A stretch of DNA of 6,601 nucleotides from Rhodoferax sp. (GCA_029946045.1 JAQSDS010000082.1:1-6601); one strand, 5' to 3'; counted from the stretch's first letter, positions 1 through 5,240 are shown. Made by a program: numbers and translations. Notes: a model not told the origin generated them from the sequence alone.

Positions 1-421
1 CATCATCAATGTAGCACCCGGTGCCGCGGATGCCCATGGTGGCGGTCGATGTCGTAATGGAGCGTTCGCCTTTTCCAAACACCGAGAGAATCTTGCCCGT
101 AATGACACGCATGACCTTGGCCGTCGTGCCACTGCCGAAATGCACCGCCGTACTGCCTCGCTGTAAAAATGCATCCTGACCAATGACGTAAACGGCCTTG
201 GCGTCGGGCGCGGTCTCGATCGTGTCGCCGGGTTGTATGACGGCACCTGGCTTGATTTTTTTGCCGTTGATCAATACGTTGCCGTACATTTTCAGCACAC
301 CCTGGCGCACGGGGTTCCGCTGATCGGCTAGCGCTTCGCGGATAAGGCCAGAAATGCCAGCACCACCCAACAAGCCTGCGGTAGTCAGTTTGCGCAGCAA
401 CTCACGGCGGGGGGTCAACAT
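1..421 (-). CDS. FecR-domain protein with Tat-like signal, 3' end outside window (partial)
   Basis: Translating the minus strand from an ATG at 421 gives 140 codons open to the left edge, so the C-terminus is missing. Residues 5-11 (RRELLRK) resemble a twin-arginine motif. They are followed by a small hydrophobic stretch (about 14-31) ending in ALA, so export by Tat to the periplasm is likely. Residues about 40-140 look like a FecR domain: short beta strands, a PGDTIET turn and the typical MGIRGTG stretch near 129-135. A Cys at 136 sits where many FecR proteins have an aromatic or valine. Classical FecR relays iron-citrate signals to a sigma factor, but this protein starts with a signal peptide rather than a cytoplasmic anti-sigma region, and no sigma factor gene is seen here. 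It is more likely a stand-alone periplasmic FecR-fold protein. It lies 28 bp downstream of the VCBS-repeat gene, probably in the same operon. A weak GAGA-type ribosome site precedes the ATG. The family call is fairly sure; the function is unknown. Confidence 0.85.
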   Translation of the reverse strand, partial: MLTPRRELLRKLTTAGLLGGAGISGLIREALADQRNPVRQGVLKMYGNVLINGKKIKPGAVIQPGDTIETAPDAKAVYVIGQDAFLQRGSTAVHFGSGTTAKVMRVITGKILSVFGKGERSITTSTATMGIRGTGCYIDD

Positions 422-449
422 AAAGTTCTCATTGCTTGAAAATGTGATG

Positions 450-1358
450 TCATGGCGCCAGTATCACACGCCACCAACTGCCGTCGGTCAGTTTCAAACA
501 CCCGCCTCCGTCCAGCGGTGTGAAGCGCTCGACGCGCGCTGGCAGCGCCAGTGGGCGGGCCAGCTCGGTCCATTGCCCGGGCGAATCCCAGCGCAACGCT
601 TGCAACGCCGTTAACTGCATGTCGGGGATCAGGATGACTGGTCGCTGGTTCGCTTGTGGAACAACAACGGCCAGCTGCTGCTCCAGCTCGCCCATGCGGT
701 GGTTGGAGACATCGGTAGGGCGCGCATAGGGTTCCAACCGTGGCGGTCGGTAGTGGTGCAGTGTCAGAACACCGCCAATGTGGGGAGTCGTCACGCTGGC
801 CAGGTCGAGCAGGCCGTCGCCGTCGAAATCGGCCACCCCCACCGGATTGAGCCAACGAAAAGAAGATCCCGCATACGGACCGCGCGCCAGCTCGGCAACA
901 GAGCCATTTCGCAGCCCGTAGACCACCAGCGCCGCACCCTGCAAGGCATCGGCCTCCACCAGAATGATTTCGTCGTGGCCATCGCCGTCCAGGTCAACCA
1001 GCCGCGGTATGCGGTCTTCAAACACACGATGCAGCGGAAGCGAATAGGTTTGCAGCTGCGCATGGGCCAGGCTAGGAAGCACATGCAGACTGGCCGCATG
1101 CTGCCTTGATCCCAGAGCCGCATGGGGGTAACGTGAAGTGGGCGAACCCAGCCACACCCAAGCGATATCGCGCACCCCGGAAGTGACTTGACTTTGCGCA
1201 AGCCGCTGTTGTGCGGCCGGGGGCGGGGGCGCGCTCGCTATGGCATTGACACCACAGGCCTGGTGAGCGGCGGTCAGTGCCAACGTGCTGGCCTGCGAGC
1301 CGACAGGCAGCAGTGCGCACAAAAGGGCTGGTAACAGTGAAAAAGAAAATATTCGCAT
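450..1358 (-). CDS. Secreted FG-GAP/VCBS-repeat protein
   Basis: The gene encodes 302 residues. Residues 1-23 form a Sec signal peptide (hydrophobic LLPALLCALLPV, cleavage expected after SQA), so the product should be periplasmic, outer-membrane associated or secreted. Two calcium-binding loops of the FG-GAP/VCBS type are visible: DLDGDGHDE at 122-130 and DFDGDGLLD at 177-185. Each sits between short hydrophobic beta strands, as in partial beta-propellers. A proline-rich linker lies at about 44-48. Cys35 and Cys287 could pair after export. No catalytic motif is visible; such repeats usually serve binding or structural roles. The FecR-domain gene follows 28 bp downstream, which suggests a two-gene envelope operon. 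No good Shine-Dalgarno sequence precedes the ATG, but the signal peptide fits this start. A sigma-70-like promoter can be proposed upstream at 1388-1417. I do not recognise a specific name. Confidence 0.86.
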   Translation of the reverse strand: MRIFSFSLLPALLCALLPVGSQASTLALTAAHQACGVNAIASAPPPPAAQQRLAQSQVTSGVRDIAWVWLGSPTSRYPHAALGSRQHAASLHVLPSLAHAQLQTYSLPLHRVFEDRIPRLVDLDGDGHDEIILVEADALQGAALVVYGLRNGSVAELARGPYAGSSFRWLNPVGVADFDGDGLLDLASVTTPHIGGVLTLHHYRPPRLEPYARPTDVSNHRMGELEQQLAVVVPQANQRPVILIPDMQLTALQALRWDSPGQWTELARPLALPARVERFTPLDGGGCLKLTDGSWWRVILAP

Positions 1359-1387
1359 AGCGTATGTTGGTCGCGCGGGACAGAGAA

Positions 1388-1417
1388 TTCTTACTACAGC
1401 GGCGAAGGCGTGATCAA
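1388..1417 (-). promoter_or_regulatory. Candidate sigma-70 promoter for the VCBS/FecR operon
   Basis: On the minus strand TTGATC (1417-1412) and TAAGAA (1393-1388) are separated by 18 bp and lie about 30 bp upstream of the ATG at 1358. Both hexamers match the consensus only partly. The -35 hexamer lies inside an inverted repeat at 1413-1430. This is inferred from spacing and position only. Confidence 0.35.
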
Positions 1418-1430
1418 ACTGCTGTTTGAT
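1413..1430. repeat. Inverted repeat ATCAAAC-N4-GTTTGAT, operator-like
   Basis: Perfect 7-bp arms (1413-1419 and 1424-1430) are separated by TGCT. The repeat overlaps the proposed -35 of the VCBS/FecR operon, where a repressor or activator dimer could bind. No T-run follows on either strand, so it is not a terminator. Confidence 0.5.
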
Positions 1431-1563
1431 GGTAGGTTAGCCCGCCAGCCACAGTCCGGGCAGTTTCAAGATCAGCTCAGCGCGGAACGAAAAAGAGTCC
1501 GTTTCAGAACCGGATTTCGAGTCAGATCAACTCGATCTTCTCTGAAGAACGTTGGGACACAAC

Positions 1564-1587
1564 TGAAGTTGAAGTTGAAGTTGAAAC
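1564..1587. repeat. Tandem hexamer TGAAGT x3 plus one degenerate unit
   Basis: Units TGAAGT lie at 1564-1569, 1570-1575 and 1576-1581, followed by the variant TGAAAC at 1582-1587. This is a short microsatellite-like array in non-coding DNA. Copy number could vary by slippage, but nothing shows that it regulates a gene. Confidence 0.85.
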
Positions 1588-1686
1588 TGGATATGGGCAG
1601 TCGAACTGGGTTTTGACAAACGGGTTGTCGGGCGAGAGTGAACAACGTTAGCTTGCCGTCACGGTACGGTGGCGTACAGACTTGCC

Positions 1687-1703
1687 ATGTGATCTGTTCA
1701 CAT
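1687..1703. promoter_or_regulatory. Inverted repeat ATGTGA-N5-TCACAT, CRP/FNR-family-like site
   Basis: Six-base arms at 1687-1692 and 1698-1703 are exact reverse complements. The half-sites match the TGTGA/TCACA half-sites of CRP-type regulators, but the spacer is 5 bp where the canonical CRP spacer is 6. It lies 43 bp upstream of the DUF3096 start codon, a position suited to controlling that gene. Binding by a CRP/FNR-family protein is an inference. Confidence 0.4.
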
Positions 1704-1745
1704 CATGCATGCCCGTACACATTGAACTTCTTGATTGGAAATTTC

Positions 1746-1895
1746 ATGAACATGCATCTAAGTCTGGCACCCCTGATTTCGCTCGTCGCCGGCATCCTTA
1801 TTTTGGTCATGCCAAGATTGCTGAACTATATCGTGGCGATCTACCTGATCGTGATCGGTTTGATCGGCCTGTTTGGTGCTGGTGGGATGCGCTGA
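1746..1895 (+). CDS. DUF3096 small membrane protein
   Basis: This 49-residue protein is almost entirely hydrophobic, with two predicted membrane helices (about residues 6-21 and 26-45) joined by a short MPRLLNY segment. The pattern (HLSLAPLISL near the start, then GILILVMPRLLNYIVA and IYLIVIGLIGLF) matches DUF3096, a family of roughly 50-residue inner-membrane proteins of unknown function common in Proteobacteria. I chose the ATG at 1746; a second ATG at 1752 would remove two residues. A GTG 108 bp upstream would add 36 residues unlike the family. Only a weak GGA lies upstream as a ribosome site. A CRP-like inverted repeat precedes the gene. It converges on another small membrane-protein gene (2045-2239). 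In my recollection such proteins often neighbour envelope-stress genes, but nothing here proves that role. Confidence 0.85.
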   Translation: MNMHLSLAPLISLVAGILILVMPRLLNYIVAIYLIVIGLIGLFGAGGMR

Positions 1896-2044
1896 TCCCA
1901 AACCAGATCTTTCGCAATCATTCTCCTGCGTCAAATACCAAAGCCTGAAATGGGGATTGGTTCACATGAATCACCCCAGCTTCAGAAGATGATTCTGAGC
2001 CGAGAGAAATAGCCACCTTGATCGAACCAGTGGCCACCGTCCTG

Positions 2045-2239
2045 CTAGCCTGCCCTGCCGTTGCGCGGTCCAAGGAAATACCACAGCACCAGGCCCAGAA
2101 CGGGCAGCAACACCACGGCGATGATCCAGATCAATTTTTTCTCGTTGGATACCGAGCTTTGGAGAATGTTGAGAATGGCCCAAATATCTCCAGCGAGTAC
2201 CAGCACGCCAATGAGTCCGTTGTATCCAAAATTCATCAT
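2045..2239 (-). CDS. PLDc_N-type small membrane protein
   Basis: The 64-residue product has two membrane helices (about residues 8-26 and 36-57). Its C-terminal segment, with KLIWII, LLPVLGLVLWYFLGPR and a charged tail, is the signature of the PLDc_N domain, which precedes catalytic domains in cardiolipin synthases and also occurs alone. No HKD phospholipase motif is present, so this is the stand-alone form and not an enzyme. The ATG at 2239 is preceded by AAGGA at 7 bp spacing, which decides this start over an in-frame ATG at 2236 and over a longer frame starting at 2332 whose extra 31 residues look non-coding. Upstream, a weak promoter and paired direct repeats are visible. It converges with the DUF3096 gene. 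Its function is unknown; a membrane-stress role is only a guess. Confidence 0.85.
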   Translation of the reverse strand: MMNFGYNGLIGVLVLAGDIWAILNILQSSVSNEKKLIWIIAVVLLPVLGLVLWYFLGPRNGRAG

Positions 2240-2291
2240 TTCAGGGTCCTTTTGCTTGCGGTCGAAGTTGTCAATGCGTGAGCGTCGAGCG

Positions 2292-2320
2292 ATGAGACAA
2301 GAATAACCTACATTGGGCAA
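2292..2320 (-). promoter_or_regulatory. Candidate promoter for the PLDc_N gene
   Basis: Minus-strand TTGCCC (2320-2315) and TCTCAT (2297-2292) are 17 bp apart, each matching 4 of 6 consensus bases. Transcription would begin near 2285, leaving a leader of about 45 bases with the AAGGA ribosome site. The -35 hexamer overlaps one copy of the ACATTGGG direct repeat. Confidence 0.35.
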
Positions 2321-2338
2321 CAGTGACTGCACATTGGG
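2310..2338. repeat. Direct repeat ACATTGGG x2 flanking the palindrome CAGTGACTG
   Basis: ACATTGGG occurs at 2310-2317 and 2331-2338, a 21-bp period or two helical turns. CAGTGACTG (2321-2329), an odd-length palindrome, lies between the copies. The arrangement suits a regulator binding upstream of the minus-strand gene at 2239. Insertion-sequence ends can also carry such internal repeats, so a remnant end is an alternative. Confidence 0.5.
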
Positions 2339-2720
2339 GGACCTGGAACGGGTATCCGCGCAATGAAAGTCTGGCCGCCCGATGTGACCGGACTACCTGC
2401 CGAATGCTCACAAACACAACACTCCAGTCAAACAATTTCTGCGGCGCCTTACCGCCAGTCGCAGAAAAACTTTCTCCACCACCCGACGGCTCGCCGCCGA
2501 TTTTCTCCATCTCGCCCCGCCGTGCCAGCCGGAGTAGGGTGGCCATGCCCCAGCCCGAGGCGCGTCACCCTGGCCCAACCTGGGGCCCAGTCGCGGCCGT
2601 GGGTGGGGCACCGAAACGGCGAAACTGGGATTCCCCCGGCGCCTCCAGTCTGGCGTCGGGTCGTCGGGTGCGTCGAGCGTTCAGGAAAGTTTTACCCCAA
2701 TCACCAGCGAAAATCCACCC

Positions 2721-2984
2721 ATGAGAATCAACCTGACCACCCCGTTCGCCGAAAAAGATCAAGTCAAGGCGCTTGGCGCACGTTGGGATGCTGCCAAAAA
2801 GCTTTGGTACATCCAGGACGTTGCCGACCTTGAGCCATTCCAGCGTTGGATGCCGAAGGAAACACCGAAAGAAACAGTGCCAAGCATGCAGGCGGGAAGC
2901 GTGACCGGCCCGGCTGGTGTCGCCGATTGCGGCTGCGATGTGCTGCCATGGGATGACTGCGTTCATACGGCCACCACACAGTAA
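2721..2984 (+). CDS. DUF5710-domain protein with Cys/His-containing tail
   Basis: The 87-residue product begins with a DUF5710 domain (about residues 2-45): INLTTPFAEKDQVKALGARWD, then an AAKKLWYI strand and a PFQRWMP end. In other proteins this small domain is found attached to DNA primase/TOPRIM, exonuclease or plasmid-transfer proteins and is thought to bind nucleic acid or partners; here it stands almost alone. A flexible linker (46-66) leads to a tail with Cys70, Cys72, Cys80 and His82, spaced C-x-C-x7-C-x-H, which could hold a metal ion. No clear Shine-Dalgarno sequence or promoter is visible upstream. The ATG is kept because the domain begins at residue 2. The gene converges on the GNAT gene that ends at 3121. 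The domain call is good; the role is unknown. Confidence 0.8.
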   Translation: MRINLTTPFAEKDQVKALGARWDAAKKLWYIQDVADLEPFQRWMPKETPKETVPSMQAGSVTGPAGVADCGCDVLPWDDCVHTATTQ

Positions 2985-3120
2985 CGGTTGCTGTTCGCTT
3001 GCCTGAGTCTCCTCGGGGTGCTTCACTCCTTAGGCATCAACCCTGGGCGAATACATCGCCAACCATGGTGCCCACCTTGTAGCCTAAGCGCGTATCCCAC
3101 CGCCACCAGCCGCGTTGCAA

Positions 3121-3621
3121 TCAAAACAGACTGGCGTTTTTCTCCAGTGCGTCCGGCGTGAAGCGAAAAATGGTCATAGCGTCAATGCTCGTGGCCCCCA
3201 GATCGCGGTAGAACTTGATGGTCGGTTCATTCCAATCGAGACAGCCCCATTCCATGCGCTGACAACCACGTTCTAAGGCAAGCTTTGACATGAATGCCAT
3301 CATGGTCTTTCCAAGCCCCTTGAATCGCATCGTGTCGTCGACCAGAAACCCGTCGATGTACAGGCCGGTTTGTCCGGTGAAGGCAGAAGAATTTTGGTAG
3401 AAGAAAACAAAGCCCACCGCCTTGCCGTTGTAGCTGCCCAATACGGCCTCGCCTCGCTTGTCGGTGAGCAACTTGCAAATGTCGTCCTGCGTGGCGGTGA
3501 TCTTGTCCCGCATCTTCTGATACGTTCCAAGCTGCCTCATGAAATCCAGCACCAGACCGGCGTCATCGGGTGTGGCGAAGCGTAGGACAAACTTGGGATC
3601 TTTGGTTTGAATGATGTCCAT
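3121..3621 (-). CDS. GNAT N-acetyltransferase, SSAT/diamine acetyltransferase-like
   Basis: The product has 166 residues, the usual length for a single GNAT domain. Motif A, the acetyl-CoA pyrophosphate loop, is R99-F-K-G-L-G-K105, preceded by the LYIDGFLVDD strand. LDWN (128-131) and FYRDLGA (137-143), with Tyr138 as the usual general acid, follow. The layout from LRFATPDDAGLVL at the start, through FFYQNSSAFTGQTGLYID, to LDWN matches the spermidine/spermine (SSAT) and thialysine acetyltransferase branch. The expected reaction is acetyl transfer from acetyl-CoA to a primary amine in the cytoplasm; the true substrate cannot be read from sequence. The ATG at 3621 fits the family start. The frame is open 87 bp further to a TTG at 3708, but those residues do not look like the family. 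No ribosome site is obvious. An intrinsic terminator separates it from the tRNA upstream, so it needs its own promoter. Confidence 0.88.
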   Translation of the reverse strand: MDIIQTKDPKFVLRFATPDDAGLVLDFMRQLGTYQKMRDKITATQDDICKLLTDKRGEAVLGSYNGKAVGFVFFYQNSSAFTGQTGLYIDGFLVDDTMRFKGLGKTMMAFMSKLALERGCQRMEWGCLDWNEPTIKFYRDLGATSIDAMTIFRFTPDALEKNASLF

Positions 3622-3658
3622 GAGCACAAACTTGATGTGACGAAGTCCAGTCGGCGCA

Positions 3659-3680
3659 GTTTCAAAGGGAAAATTGAAAC
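3659..3680. repeat. Inverted repeat GTTTCAA-N8-TTGAAAC upstream of the GNAT gene
   Basis: Perfect 7-bp arms at 3659-3665 and 3674-3680 are centred about 48 bp upstream of the ATG at 3621 and downstream of the tRNA terminator. This is the expected promoter zone of the acetyltransferase gene, so a regulator site is plausible. No convincing -10/-35 pair could be fixed. Confidence 0.45.
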
Positions 3681-3717
3681 CACAGTATCGCCCCAATGCA
3701 GAACTCAAACGGGCAAG

Positions 3718-3747
3718 AAAAAAGCACCTAGCGTTTCCACTAAGTGC
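3718..3747 (-). terminator. Intrinsic terminator downstream of tRNA-Asn
   Basis: Read on the minus strand, GCACTTAG and CTAGGTGC form an 8-bp stem with one G-T pair around an 8-base loop (arms 3740-3747 and 3724-3731), followed directly by six T residues (3723-3718). It lies 20 bp past the tRNA 3' end and is a clear rho-independent terminator. Confidence 0.9.
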
Positions 3748-3767
3748 CTGTTTCTGTTCGGATTTTT

Positions 3768-3843
3768 TGGCTCCTCGACCTGGGCTCGAACCAGGGACCT
3801 ACGGATTAACAGTCCGGCGCTCTACCAACTGAGCTATCGAGGA
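3768..3843 (-). tRNA. tRNA-Asn (anticodon GTT)
   Basis: The 76-base minus-strand sequence folds as a standard tRNA. The acceptor arms TCCTCGA and TCGAGGA pair fully, followed by discriminator G and an encoded CCA. The D arm is GCTC-AGTTGGTAGA-GCG, the anticodon loop CTGTTAA carries anticodon GTT (asparagine), and the T arm is CCTGG-TTCGAGC-CCAGG. It is transcribed alone, with a promoter at about 3855 and a terminator at 3718-3747. No duplicated 3' end or integrase is visible, so there is no sign of its use as an attachment site in this window. Confidence 0.98.
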
Positions 3844-3854
3844 ACAAGCCCCAG

Positions 3855-3883
3855 ATTATAGGGGAGTTTTTTTGCTGTTTTGA
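3855..3883 (-). promoter_or_regulatory. tRNA-Asn promoter
   Basis: A perfect TATAAT lies on the minus strand at 3860-3855, 11 bp before the tRNA 5' end. The bases between it and the gene (CTGGGGC) are GC-rich, like discriminators of stringently controlled stable-RNA promoters. The -35 area (about 3878-3883, TCAAAA) is weak, but the A-rich tract next to it may compensate. Confidence 0.75.
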
Positions 3884-3940
3884 CTGGCGCCGGCAAAATT
3901 TGCTTGCCAACCATTAGGTTTGCAGAGCGTATTTGTGGGC

Positions 3941-3970
3941 TTGTGGCTGGCCAGGTGACTCGGTCATAAT
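3941..3970 (+). promoter_or_regulatory. Candidate promoter for the SDR-thioesterase-GST-elaA operon
   Basis: TTGTGG (3941-3946) and CATAAT (3965-3970) are separated by 18 bp, which would start RNA near 3977, about 20 bases before the SDR start codon. The -10 matches 5 of 6 consensus bases and the -35 matches 3 of 6. A near palindrome, GGCAA-N7-TTGCC (3892-3908), lies upstream, between this promoter and the divergent tRNA. Confidence 0.45.
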
Positions 3971-3998
3971 TTGAAGCACATCAATAGCGTCGACTGCC

Positions 3999-4787
3999 AT
4001 GACCCGAACCACCCAGCAACTTTTCGATCTCTCCGGGCAAACGGCCCTGATCACGGGCGGCTCGCGCGGGCTGGGTCTGCAAATGGCGCATGCGCTGGGC
4101 GAAGCCGGGGCGCGCATCATGCTGTGCGCGCGCAAGGCCGACGAGCTGGAAATGGCCTGCGCCGACCTGCAAGACGCTGGCATTGACGCGCGCTGGGTGG
4201 CAGCCGATTGCGCTGTAGAGGCCGACCTGCAAAAGCTGGTGTCCGAGACGCTGCAGCGCATGGGTGATGTCGACATTCTGGTCAATAACGCCGGTGCCAG
4301 CTGGGGCGCCCCGGCGCAAGACCATCCGGTGGCCGCCTGGGACAAGGTGATGAACTTGAACGTGCGCGGTTACTTTTTGCTGAGTCAGCTGGTGGGCAGA
4401 CAGAGCATGATCGGGCGCGGCGGGCGCATCATCAACATGGCCTCGATTGCCGGGCTGGGTGGCAACCCGCCTGGCATGGGCACACTGGCCTACCACACCA
4501 GCAAGGGCGCGGTCATCAACTTCACCCGTGCGCTGGCTTGCGAGTGGGGGCAATATGGCATCAATGTCAACGCTATTTGCCCGGGGATTTTCCCAAGCAA
4601 GATGACCGCTGGCACGATTGACGCGCTCGGTGCCGACAATCTGGCCGCAAGCGCACCGCTGCAGCGCCTGGGCGATGACGAAGACCTGAAGGGTGTCACC
4701 TTGCTGTTTGCCAGCGCGGCGGGCAAGCACATCACTGGCCAGTGGCTGGCGGTGGACGGTGGCGTCAGCGCGATGCTTGGAGCTTGA
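3999..4787 (+). CDS. SDR family oxidoreductase (3-oxoacyl-ACP reductase-like)
   Basis: The 262-residue product is a complete classical short-chain dehydrogenase/reductase. The cofactor loop TGGSRGLG is at 19-26, Asp70 in VAADC contacts the adenine, and NNAG is at 96-99. The catalytic tetrad is Asn121, Ser149, Tyr165 and Lys169 (YHTSK at 165-169). CPG follows near 194 and the C-terminal DGG is near 254. Arg45 after the second strand suggests NADP(H) preference. Such enzymes reversibly reduce carbonyls with NAD(P)H in the cytoplasm. This sequence resembles the FabG/gluconate 5-dehydrogenase group, but the substrate cannot be told. The thioesterase gene starts 3 bp after the stop, so a related acyl substrate is plausible. 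The start is the first in-frame ATG after the proposed promoter; no strong ribosome site is visible. It is the first gene of the operon. Confidence 0.93.
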   Translation: MTRTTQQLFDLSGQTALITGGSRGLGLQMAHALGEAGARIMLCARKADELEMACADLQDAGIDARWVAADCAVEADLQKLVSETLQRMGDVDILVNNAGASWGAPAQDHPVAAWDKVMNLNVRGYFLLSQLVGRQSMIGRGGRIINMASIAGLGGNPPGMGTLAYHTSKGAVINFTRALACEWGQYGINVNAICPGIFPSKMTAGTIDALGADNLAASAPLQRLGDDEDLKGVTLLFASAAGKHITGQWLAVDGGVSAMLGA

Positions 4788-4790
4788 AAC

Positions 4791-5219
4791 ATGGATTTTG
4801 GTGTATCGATTCCGTTTGTGGCGCATCTTGGCTTTGAGCTCAAGGTGTTTGAGGACGGGCGCTCCGAGCTGGTCTATGACCCGCGCCCTGAACATCTGAA
4901 CTCGTTTGCAGTGACGCACGGCGGTGCCCTCATGACACTGCTTGATGTGACCATGGCGGTGGCGGCTCGCAGCGTGCAAAAAGACATGGGTGCGGTCACC
5001 ATCGAGATGAAAACCAGTTTTATGCAGCCCGCGCGCGGTCTGCTCACGGCACGCGGTCACCTGATGCACCGCACCGCCACCATGGCGTTCACCGAGGGCA
5101 CTGTGTTTGACGCGCAGGGCAAAGCCTGCGCCCATGCCACGGGCACTTTCAAGTTCGTGCGCAGACTTGCCACCGGCCCCAGGAGCGTGCATGCGCTGCA
5201 AACCATTGCTACCGATTGA
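4791..5219 (+). CDS. PaaI-family hotdog thioesterase
   Basis: The 142-residue product matches the usual length of a PaaI/YbgC-type hotdog thioesterase. The active-site region is visible: Asn37, then H43-G44-G45 at the start of the long helix and Asp52 nine residues on (HGGALMTLLD). The TIEMKTSFMQPARG strand and the following TARGHLMHRTATMAFTEG strands complete the fold. The family hydrolyses acyl-CoA, often aromatic or short-chain, in the cytoplasm; the substrate is unknown here. A GGAG at 4779-4782, inside the end of the SDR gene, gives an 8-bp spaced ribosome site. With a 3-bp gap, the two genes are almost certainly co-transcribed. The C-terminal 15 or so residues extend past the hotdog core. 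Confidence 0.92.
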   Translation: MDFGVSIPFVAHLGFELKVFEDGRSELVYDPRPEHLNSFAVTHGGALMTLLDVTMAVAARSVQKDMGAVTIEMKTSFMQPARGLLTARGHLMHRTATMAFTEGTVFDAQGKACAHATGTFKFVRRLATGPRSVHALQTIATD

Positions 5220-5240
5220 TCTTTTTTAACCGGACGCACC

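Larger units (their letters stand above)
1359..1745. other. Gene-free divergent region between the VCBS operon and the DUF3096 gene
   Basis: No convincing gene is present in these 387 bp. The longest plus-strand reading frame, ending at 1616, encodes a basic low-complexity peptide whose LKLKLKLKL run comes only from a tandem hexamer. The stretch does hold the inverted repeat at 1413-1430, the tandem repeat at 1564-1587, a TTGACA hexamer at 1613-1618 without a fitting -10, and a CRP-like inverted repeat at 1687-1703. Both flanking genes are transcribed outward, so promoters for both should lie here. Confidence 0.6.
2240..2720. other. Gene-poor intergenic stretch, possible degenerate remnant
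   Basis: Only the leader and promoter of the PLDc_N gene (about 2240-2340) can be assigned in these 481 bp. From 2340 to 2720 several overlapping open frames exist on both strands, but their products are rich in Arg, Pro, Ser and Gly and show no recognisable domain, signal or conserved pattern. The open frames probably reflect local GC richness. One plus-strand frame ends in an ATGA overlap with the DUF5710 start; I regard this as chance. A decayed transposon or old gene cannot be excluded. Confidence 0.5.

Noticed and set aside
1410..1616. 68-codon plus-strand open frame in the divergent region
   Set aside because: It has no ribosome site or family resemblance, and its repetitive LKLKLKLKL segment is only the tandem hexamer read in one frame.
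1613..1641. Perfect TTGACA hexamer upstream of the DUF3096 gene
   Set aside because: No -10-like hexamer lies 16-18 bp downstream, and it is over 100 bp from the start codon.
1952..1977. Hairpin GGGGATT/AATCACCCC after the DUF3096 gene
   Set aside because: The stem needs a bulge and neither strand has a T-run after it, so it does not qualify as an intrinsic terminator.
2323..2724. Plus-strand open frame whose stop overlaps the DUF5710 start by ATGA
   Set aside because: Its product has no recognisable pattern, other frames on both strands are equally open, and there is no good ribosome site at either start; chance overlap is more likely.
3001..3035. Possible hairpin GCCTGAGT/ACTC-CTT-AGGC downstream of the DUF5710 gene
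   Set aside because: It has a three-base bulge, a long loop and no T-run; the support is too weak to call a terminator.
3622..3708. Upstream TTG extension of the SSAT-like gene
   Set aside because: The added residues do not resemble the family start, and the extension begins right after the tRNA terminator without a ribosome site.
3981..5201. Long 406-codon minus-strand open frame opposite the SDR and thioesterase genes
   Set aside because: It is a shadow of two clear plus-strand genes with full catalytic motifs; its product is rich in His, Arg and Ala and has no domain.
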